Shown: one piece after another, positions 18,136-24,140 of the stretch | How the letters are laid out: every line of letters starts with the position of its first letter | Numbering within the stretch: position 1 is the first letter of the stretch | Source: Cladosporium sp. IMV 00045 | Taxonomy: Eukaryota > Ascomycota > Dothideomycetes > Cladosporiales > Cladosporiaceae | Reading direction: 5' to 3' | Length of the DNA stretch: 24,140 bases | Assembly (NCBI GenBank): GCA_001931905.2 | Contig: MSJI02000383.1 | Coordinates: 1 to 24,140 of the forward strand | Program-made: the position numbers and the translations under genes | The notes under the pieces: generated by a model | Told to the model about the DNA's origin: nothing | Seen by the model: only the letters and a program-made list of their open reading frames with translations | Database searches by the model: none

Positions 18136-19454
18136 TCACCTCCTATTGGGCGACCGCGACCGCTCATCCTCCTCCTCGGTATGGTAGTAGACGGAAGTCT
18201 TGGTGTTGATGATCATCGTCTCCGAGTGACTGCTGCCGACCTCAACATCGCCATCCTCCTCGGCGTGCCACGCCGACGTGAGAGTACCGAATTCCTTCCC
18301 ACGTGCGTGCTCGAGACCTTGCAGTTTCATTTCGTCCTCTTCGCCTGGGCTGCGGGAGTAGGGTCCCCTTGCGCCGGGTCTGTGTCTTGAGGCATCGCCA
18401 AAGCGGCTGGGATTTGTTGCGCCGTAGGATTTGTTGGCGGAGGATGAGAAACCGAGAGCGGGCATGACAAGGCGAAGTAGCGGACGGAGAGTCGCACAGC
18501 AGGCAGCGACGATGCCGAGTCCAGTCTCAATGCAGGACCAGAGGGCAACGTCTGTGGTCGCATAGAGAAAGTCGTCCTTGTCCTGGAGGGTGTGGACGTA
18601 AGGGATGCGAGCGACGGTTGCAATGGAGGCCCTTTCGATCTCATCGTTAGCTCATCGTGATGCCTTGCGAAAGATTGAGTCGATGGGAACTTACAAAGCT
18701 CCGACTGCAAGAATCATGGCGACGGAGAACTTCTCTTTCTTTCCCATTTGCAGATTCCAAACGAGGAAAGACGGCAGGATCGAGAAGGTCCAGTCTCCTA
18801 CACAAGAAATTGCAGAGTAACCGTAGAAGACGGCAACGGTAATGAACGGATCCATGCAGGTTCCGCTGCCACCGGTGTACTGTTCCCAGAAGTACTTTGA
18901 CGGCAGGCATTGGAACAAGAAGATGAAAAAGAAGAATGCGCCGTAGATCTCGGTGACGGCCAGCACGGCCCAGACTATAGTCTTGTGGATTCTGTTGACG
19001 CAGAGACGCAACAGCATGATGCCGATGCTGGCTTTGATAGCCATGTTGGAAATGATGTAGACTGGCTCACAAAGCCACCAGAACTGTATAAGGTCAGACT
19101 CGATCCATGCGACCTAGGATAATGTATCCCATACCTTGATAGCGACTGGAAGCTCCTCTGGGGGCTGGATGTCCCAAGCATGTTGTCCTGTGCCATGATG
19201 ACAACCAGTGATAGCGAATGAAGCGAAGATAACGAAGAAGGCCTGCACGGCAAGAAGGTTAGTACAACTTTTCTTGAATAGGTATTCGGTCTGCTTACCC
19301 AGGCGATCAATGCACACCAATCATCCCATCCGAATGCCTTTTGAATCCGGACACGGCAGTAAACGCGCAACGCAAGAGTGATCGTGGTCAAAGCAACAAA
19401 GAATGAATAAATGGTCACCACCTGCATGCCACGACCAGCAACTTTGACCGTCAT
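18136..19454 (-). CDS. Fungal rhodopsin-domain (PTH11-type) seven-helix membrane protein
   Basis: Four exons, 19454-19299, 19242-19135, 19083-18695 and 18631-18136, give 382 residues. Introns are 56, 51 and 63 bp, with donors GTAAGC, GTATGG and GTAAGT, and branch sites ending CTGAC or CTAAC in introns 2 and 3. Every junction keeps frame (phases 0, 0 and 2). The start has a near-ideal context (gccaccATG). Typical segments are RVYCRVRIQKAFGWDDW, GCHHGTGQHAW, WWLCEPVYII, LFQCLPSKYFW, VGDWTFSILPSFLVWNLQMG, ASIATVARIPYV and FLYATTDVALWS. Seven hydrophobic helices end near residue 275, followed by a hydrophilic tail rich in serine, arginine and glutamate. Family members act as putative G-protein-coupled or sensory receptors in the plasma membrane; PTH11 is the known case. 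The ligand is unknown and there is no N-terminal CFEM domain. Confidence 0.9.
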
Positions 19455-20371
19455 GGTGGCGAGAACTGCGACAAGGAAACGCAAGAGAACGAGTGATCGA
19501 ATGCGAACGTCAGTTCGTGAGAGATGGTACAGACCACAACAGTATATTAACCAGAGCCCATCTGGCACGAATCGGTAAGCTTCTGCGCAGGGGTCCAGAC
19601 AATCTCACGGTTTCAGCAAAAACAGTCTGGGGCGGATGTTCCCTTTATGGGGATGAGGCAAGTTCCTGGGAATGCAATAGCATGACTCGATAGTCTACGG
19701 TTTGTCTGGTCGATTTCGCCAAACTCTGGTACGCTCTGGAGCGCTGTAGAGGCGGATCTCAGACCATTTGCGGTAAAAGAGTGGCCAAAGGCGCAGACGG
19801 CATGAATCAGAGACCCTTCCGGCACATGTGAAGACAGTCCACTGCCAACCTAGAATCCCGGAACCTTGTCTGTGCAGTGGTGCTAACTTGCTAAGGTTTG
19901 TCAAAGGCGAAGTATCCGTCGTCGCGGTGTCCCGAGAAACGTGGACATCATACAGCGCCGCGAATTGACTCGAAACGCTGTTTGTAATCTTCTGCGGTGC
20001 CTGAAACTATATCGCTGTACAGATGTCTTGATGTCAACGGAGTATGTGAGTTTGCCAAAGAGCCAGTACATTATCCAAGATGGGTCTTTGGCAGTCGTCG
20101 CTATCCTCCGCCGTTACATTCCAAATCGCTCGGCCGAGGGTCGGGATGCGGACGTCGGACCGCGGTTCTGGCCTCGCTTGTTTTTTCTTTTCAGCTATTG
20201 CGGCCGACGCTTCTGTGAGAGAACGACCAGGGTAGTATCTGAGTGCTTACTCGTGTACTACGAATGATCTTCCTCTAGACTCGGGCAACTTCAAATTACA
20301 AGCCAGCAAAGACCATAAAGCCACTGGAATCCATATCCACGTGATGCCTGTCAAATATTCAACGGTCGATT

Positions 20372-20397
20372 CCTGCAAGGATTGCAAGGATTGCAGG
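20372..20397. repeat. Short tandem repeat, 9-bp unit, with inverted ends
   Basis: The 9-bp unit TGCAAGGAT is repeated: two perfect copies plus a truncated third. The ends (CCTGCAA and TTGCAGG) are perfect 7-bp inverted repeats, so the segment could form a small hairpin. It may be a replication-slippage product. Confidence 0.65.
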
Positions 20398-20505
20398 ATC
20401 ACACTTCGCCTGAGAAGGGCAATTGCGGGTGTTCGTCTCTCCTGTCAAGCAGACCAGTTTCTCATGGTGCGACACTTAGTAGCGCACGGGCTTTGAGACC
20501 ACACT

Positions 20506-21060
20506 TCACAGAAATAGTCTTAGATGCCGAGGAGCGTTACAGCGACCTCCACTTCCCTCCACTTCTTCACACTCGCAGGCCGTTCCTCGCAAGAGTGCTT
20601 CAGTCGTCATGATTAAACGGTAATGCGTTTCCAATGTCGAGGGCATACTGGAACTGCAAATGGCGCATGTCATGTAGGATGCTCCGCTACATGGTATTCG
20701 TCTCGCGGTGAGGATCCCATACGGTGCTCGGTACACGCTGCGTTCGTCCATCTGCCCGGGTCTGCGGCGGAACGGCGAGCCTGGACCAGTTCCCACAGTT
20801 ACCACAGAACAATGCAGATTTGCCCAGCAAACCAGCGGCGGTATCGGGCATATAGTCGGCCTATGCTCCATGAAATTCACGCGACCAAGAAAGATCGACA
20901 TCAGCTGCGCATTTGAGCGAACATCTTCCACGGAAGATACCTTGCAGCACTTACCTTTGGGCAGAATAATTAACTTTGATCTGTTAGTGCATGTCTTTGG
21001 GGAAGGCGGTTCATACGCTATACGCCCTTTTGCCCCTTTCAAAGGAACCATCCACGCCAT
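20506..21060 (-). CDS. Hypothetical ORF, doubtful
   Basis: A 184-codon frame from ATG 21060, the longest in the gene-poor region. The protein is cysteine-rich and basic without a recognisable domain, signal peptide or membrane segment. A strong donor-like GTAAGT at about 20957 lies inside it, but splicing from there to the nearest acceptor soon meets a stop. The opposite strand is also open for 128 codons (20708-21094), which argues that openness here is not specific to one strand. Treat as unsupported. Confidence 0.15.
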   Translation of the reverse strand: MAWMVPLKGAKGRIAYEPPSPKTCTNRSKLIILPKGKCCKVSSVEDVRSNAQLMSIFLGRVNFMEHRPTICPIPPLVCWANLHCSVVTVGTGPGSPFRRRPGQMDERSVYRAPYGILTARRIPCSGASYMTCAICSSSMPSTLETHYRLIMTTEALLRGTACECEEVEGSGGRCNAPRHLRLFL

Positions 21061-22299
21061 CCTCTCACGGCAAAGATATGTCAATTCACGGTAGATCAAA
21101 GTCAAATGTGAAAGGAACGACTGAGTAAAAAGTTTGAGTTCATGATATCCCAGGGCTTCGCGAAGGATGCGAACTTCATACCGACACGCTGGGTAGTACG
21201 TTCAAAAGTAGCTGATCAAACACATGGCTTAGGTTCCGAACCAACATCTCTTTGTCATGTTGCTTTCATTCACGCTGGAGTAAATCTGGGAACAGAGATC
21301 GCTGCCCTGAGGACCTAGCCACGACGTTTGGATCTCCATCGGCGGTGCCTCGTATCTTCACAGGCATGTGTCTAGTCTATTGCGCTCTAAAGATCTACCT
21401 CTTACACTCTCCACGCCTAACCCCTGAGTATAGCACCAACGTTGAAGAAAAGCTCCACCAGTTCTTTAGTCAACGTACCGAATTACTTGCAACCCTGGCA
21501 TATCCCATGTTGCCATTTCTCCGTCCACATCCCGGTTCCCTGGTTGCGTAAATCTGTATGGAACGGAAGCGTTGTCGCTGTTCTAGGCTTTTAGAAATAA
21601 TGATAAGAAGAAAAGTTGTGCTAAGACGACCGGTAGCCTCTATCCCACAAGCTCCCCAAAATTCGAGCTTTTGGTCCACAAAACATGTTGGGCAAAGATT
21701 TTTTTGAGCCTCACGCTGTTGTATAACCTTTGCCTAATTAACAAATTTTGTCAAGGCACGATTTTCTGATCTGCATAGACAAATCTCTTGAAGTAATCGA
21801 CTTGGAGCTTCTCACAATCAACCTTTCCAGAGTTGACTGCTCTCCATTGTGTCGGCCCACGTCCGCCACTGAGACGATCTGGACCAACTAGCAAGAAGCC
21901 CAGCAACTCTCGTGGAGACTTTGAGCTGAAGCGCCTCGCTATATTTCGCGATTGGTCGAGGCAACAGCAGAAGCATCATTGCTAGTCATCAATGGTCTGA
22001 ATCATGGACTCCTAAAGCTACGCTTACGACGGAACAGGGAACCCCAAACGAAATCTGCAATACAACTATTCAGTCGTGCTTGAATTCGACAAGGGGTTGC
22101 TCCTCTACTCTGGCTCTCGAGGACGGCACCGGAACTCGTACGGCTATTGAGATACCTTCATCGTCAACACAGATGTGATGATTCTAAAGGTTAGATTTGG
22201 ACGATTCAGTTGCTTACCAACAGCATGGTTAGTACGAAAGATGGATTCATGCACCCCAGCTTCGGCGCCGTTGTGTGCATAAGGCTATGGATCACGCCA

Positions 22300-22339
22300 G
22301 GAAAAAGACAGGAAAAAGAAAAAGGAAAAGAAAAAGAAA
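22300..22339. repeat. Purine-rich low-complexity tract
   Basis: A run of A and G in an irregular (G)GAAAAA pattern with a single C at 22309. It is strand-asymmetric simple sequence. The 9-mer TCACGCCAG occurs at its left edge (22292-22300) and again at 22362-22370, probably by chance. Confidence 0.8.
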
Positions 22340-23593
22340 TCTACAGTACAAGGAAATTGAGTCACGCCAGCCTCTGGACACTTCATACCGAGTTTTGGTA
22401 TTGGATCTGTGACATCAAGCTTCGGCATAGGTATCGATTGATCTATTGTCACCCGTGGACCACACACGAACAAACCGGCTCTTGATCCACCAACTCCCAT
22501 AATACCTTTGGACAACTCAGGTGGAATATACACGATAAGGTCTGTCAGAATAAGTTGATGCATCAGGATCCCGAATTTACATTTGTTGTCCATGTGGAAC
22601 GAAAATCTTCGTTCTCTCCATGGACAGCTGACCGCGTTTCCTGCCGCTGTGTCGGCTTTCATCAGACTGAGCACCTCAAGAAAGTCAGTCATACCTCGTC
22701 AGGATCAAGCTACGTGATCGCCAATGGCAGCCCTGGGGGTAGAAACTTGAACAGTAATCTCATCATCACTCTCCCTTTGAATCTGGTTTGTTTGTTCAGT
22801 CTCTTGTCAGGAGCTGCCCTACCATAGGCGCTCGCTTATGGCGTCAAGCTGGATACTCAACAACCTGAATGCATTAACGATATCAGAATGGGACTTACGA
22901 TGTGATGATCTCTGGTCGGATACAGAGCAGAGATAGCCACCGAGTCTTTGTCCGTGTGTCCAATTCGCTTGTCATCTTTGCAAGGCTAACCATCGTTGCA
23001 CGCTACCTCCGTCTTCAACTCACATCCGCTCATCTAGGTTGAAACGATCGACAACGAACGAACATCCGTGGTTGCCAGAGATTTTGCAGCCTCACGACCG
23101 GCCTTGCGAATTTCATACGAGGCACGAGAAGTCGAAGGGAAAATGTGATGTATCACGAGACAGCAGATTCACATACCATGTTCACAATCGCATGTACCTT
23201 CCTATCGCGGTATAGTCAATCTGGAGTGATAGCGCGGACTAGGTCTGATATTTGTGGGAACATGCACGCCTTCACGCCTGTACATTCCTGTTAGATAGCT
23301 TGTTACAATTCCAATGACACGAAAGTCGGAATGCTGTTGATGCTGCATGTCGTTTTGTAGCATTCAATGGGTCGTATGGTCGTGTTTTTATAGCGAACAT
23401 GAGCAAAATCATGGCCTCGGTCAATGGTTTTACCCCACAGACGATGATGTCGAAGTCCAAGCTCTCGAGAAGCTCAAGTTGCTGGCGAAAGAAGGTGGAT
23501 TAGTGTCGCCGCACAATATCGGAACCTTGAAACGCAAACCAGCAATCTAAGTAGAGACAAGTCGTATCTTAAGGATCGAACTAAAGTATCTCA

Positions 23594-23646
23594 CTTTTCC
23601 CTTGCCTTCTCCTTCTCTTCCCTCTCCTTCCTCGTCCCTTTCCCTC
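23594..23646 (+). promoter_or_regulatory. Pyrimidine-rich tract upstream of SSADH
   Basis: A 53-base stretch almost entirely C and T (two G) ending 30 bases before the ATG at 23677. CT-rich tracts next to transcription starts are common in strongly expressed filamentous-fungal genes. The role is inferred from position and composition only. Confidence 0.5.
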
Positions 23647-23676
23647 ATCATAACACATCACAACGTCACCGGCATC

Positions 23677-24140
23677 ATGCAACCACTTCTCCGAACCGCT
23701 GCCACCAAACCCGCCTTGCGCTCCTACATCCAGCACACCAACCGCCTCAGAGTCATCCCTTCACGAACATACGCCAGCATGCAGCACTCCGTCCCCCCTC
23801 TTAACGACAAGACCCTGCTCAAGTCGCAGGCGTACATCAACGGACAATGGGTCGACGCAAAGTCCGGCAAGACCTTCGAGGTCACCGACCCGGCCTCGCA
23901 CAAGGTCATTGGCACCATGCCCGAGATGAACAAGGAGGATGTACAGACTGCCATTGACGCGGCGGAGAAGGCGCTGGTCTCCTTCAGGAAGACGACGGGC
24001 CGCGAGAGGTCTAAGATGCTGAGGGAGTGGTACCAGTTGATGCTGGACAACAGTGAGGATCTGGCGAGGTTGATCACTTGGGAGAACGGCAAGCCGCTGG
24101 CGGATGCCAAGGGCGAGGTCACATACGCTGCCAACTTCTT
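23677..24140 (+). CDS. Succinate-semialdehyde dehydrogenase, 5' part
   Basis: The N-terminal 154 residues of an aldehyde dehydrogenase, open to the window end. Residues 1-35 are rich in arginine, threonine and alanine (MQPLLRTAATKPALRSYIQ) and look like a mitochondrial targeting sequence. The enzyme core follows: QAYINGQWVDAKSGKTFEV, TDPASHKVIGTMPEM, an AIDAAEKAL helix and the SSADH-type ITWENGKPLADAKGEVTYAA. SSADH oxidises succinate semialdehyde to succinate with NAD(P)+, the last step of the GABA shunt. The catalytic cysteine and glutamate lie beyond the window. The ATG at 23677 is chosen because it gives the targeting peptide; a methionine at residue 35 could give a cytosolic form. No intron is seen in this part. 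Confidence 0.9.
   Translation, partial: MQPLLRTAATKPALRSYIQHTNRLRVIPSRTYASMQHSVPPLNDKTLLKSQAYINGQWVDAKSGKTFEVTDPASHKVIGTMPEMNKEDVQTAIDAAEKALVSFRKTTGRERSKMLREWYQLMLDNSEDLARLITWENGKPLADAKGEVTYAANF

Larger units (their letters stand above)
19455..23676. other. 4.2-kb gene-poor region
   Basis: No convincing gene. The part next to 19454 must hold the receptor promoter, and the part next to 23677 the SSADH promoter. Open frames are short or lack supporting features. Coding-like pieces worth noting lie at 20506-21060 (-), 21751-21975 (-), about 22400-22960 (-, with plausible splice signals) and 23347-23550 (+). No reverse transcriptase, transposase or long terminal repeat pair was recognised, so a transposon origin is not supported. 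Decayed genes or unannotated lineage-specific genes are possible. Confidence 0.5.

Noticed and set aside
22285..22692. 135-codon minus-strand ATG frame
   Set aside because: The C-terminal part is a translated purine/pyrimidine simple repeat (phenylalanine/serine run), and a different frame gives better splice logic over the same bases.

Overview
The window is nuclear DNA from a filamentous ascomycete (Pezizomycotina). The protein families are typical of that group: a PTH11-type rhodopsin-domain receptor, a Yfl054-like aquaglyceroporin, a LIP-family secretory lipase and a DHA1-type MFS transporter. Short spliceosomal introns of 51-104 bp carry GTAAGT-like donors and CTAAC/CTGAC-like branch sites. 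Several genes open in an ATG only once a non-ATG in-frame extension is discarded or a small first exon is added. A Dothideomycete is plausible, but the sequence alone does not settle it.

Layout. 1-582: 3' part of a mitoferrin-type mitochondrial carrier (+). 1476-2663: F-box protein (+), tail-to-tail with an MFS transporter (2753-4388, -, one intron). 4389-6774: gene-poor stretch. 6775-8739: long-tailed aquaglyceroporin (+) with a 12-codon first exon. 9194-10645: CLP1 mRNA 3'-end processing factor (-). 11337-12041: small Myb/SANT-like protein (+). 12503-13759: secreted lipase (-). 14282-14527: small single-pass membrane protein (-), head-to-head with ELP4 (14737-16025, +, one intron). 16481-17491: exosome cap subunit MTR3 (-). 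18136-19454: four-exon fungal rhodopsin-domain membrane protein (-). 19455-23676: 4.2 kb without a convincing gene. 23677-24140: 5' part of succinate-semialdehyde dehydrogenase (+).

The genes do not form a recognisable cluster. They are a mix of core RNA-metabolism genes (CLP1, MTR3, ELP4), mitochondrial metabolism (mitoferrin, SSADH), transport (MFS, aquaglyceroporin), sensing (rhodopsin-domain receptor) and secretion (lipase). I found no tRNA, rRNA, CRISPR array, intact transposon, or biosynthetic or defence system. The less ordinary points are two gene-poor stretches with a possible zinc-cluster relic and unassigned coding-like segments, the aquaporin mini-exon, and the abrupt strand-composition switch in the F-box gene.
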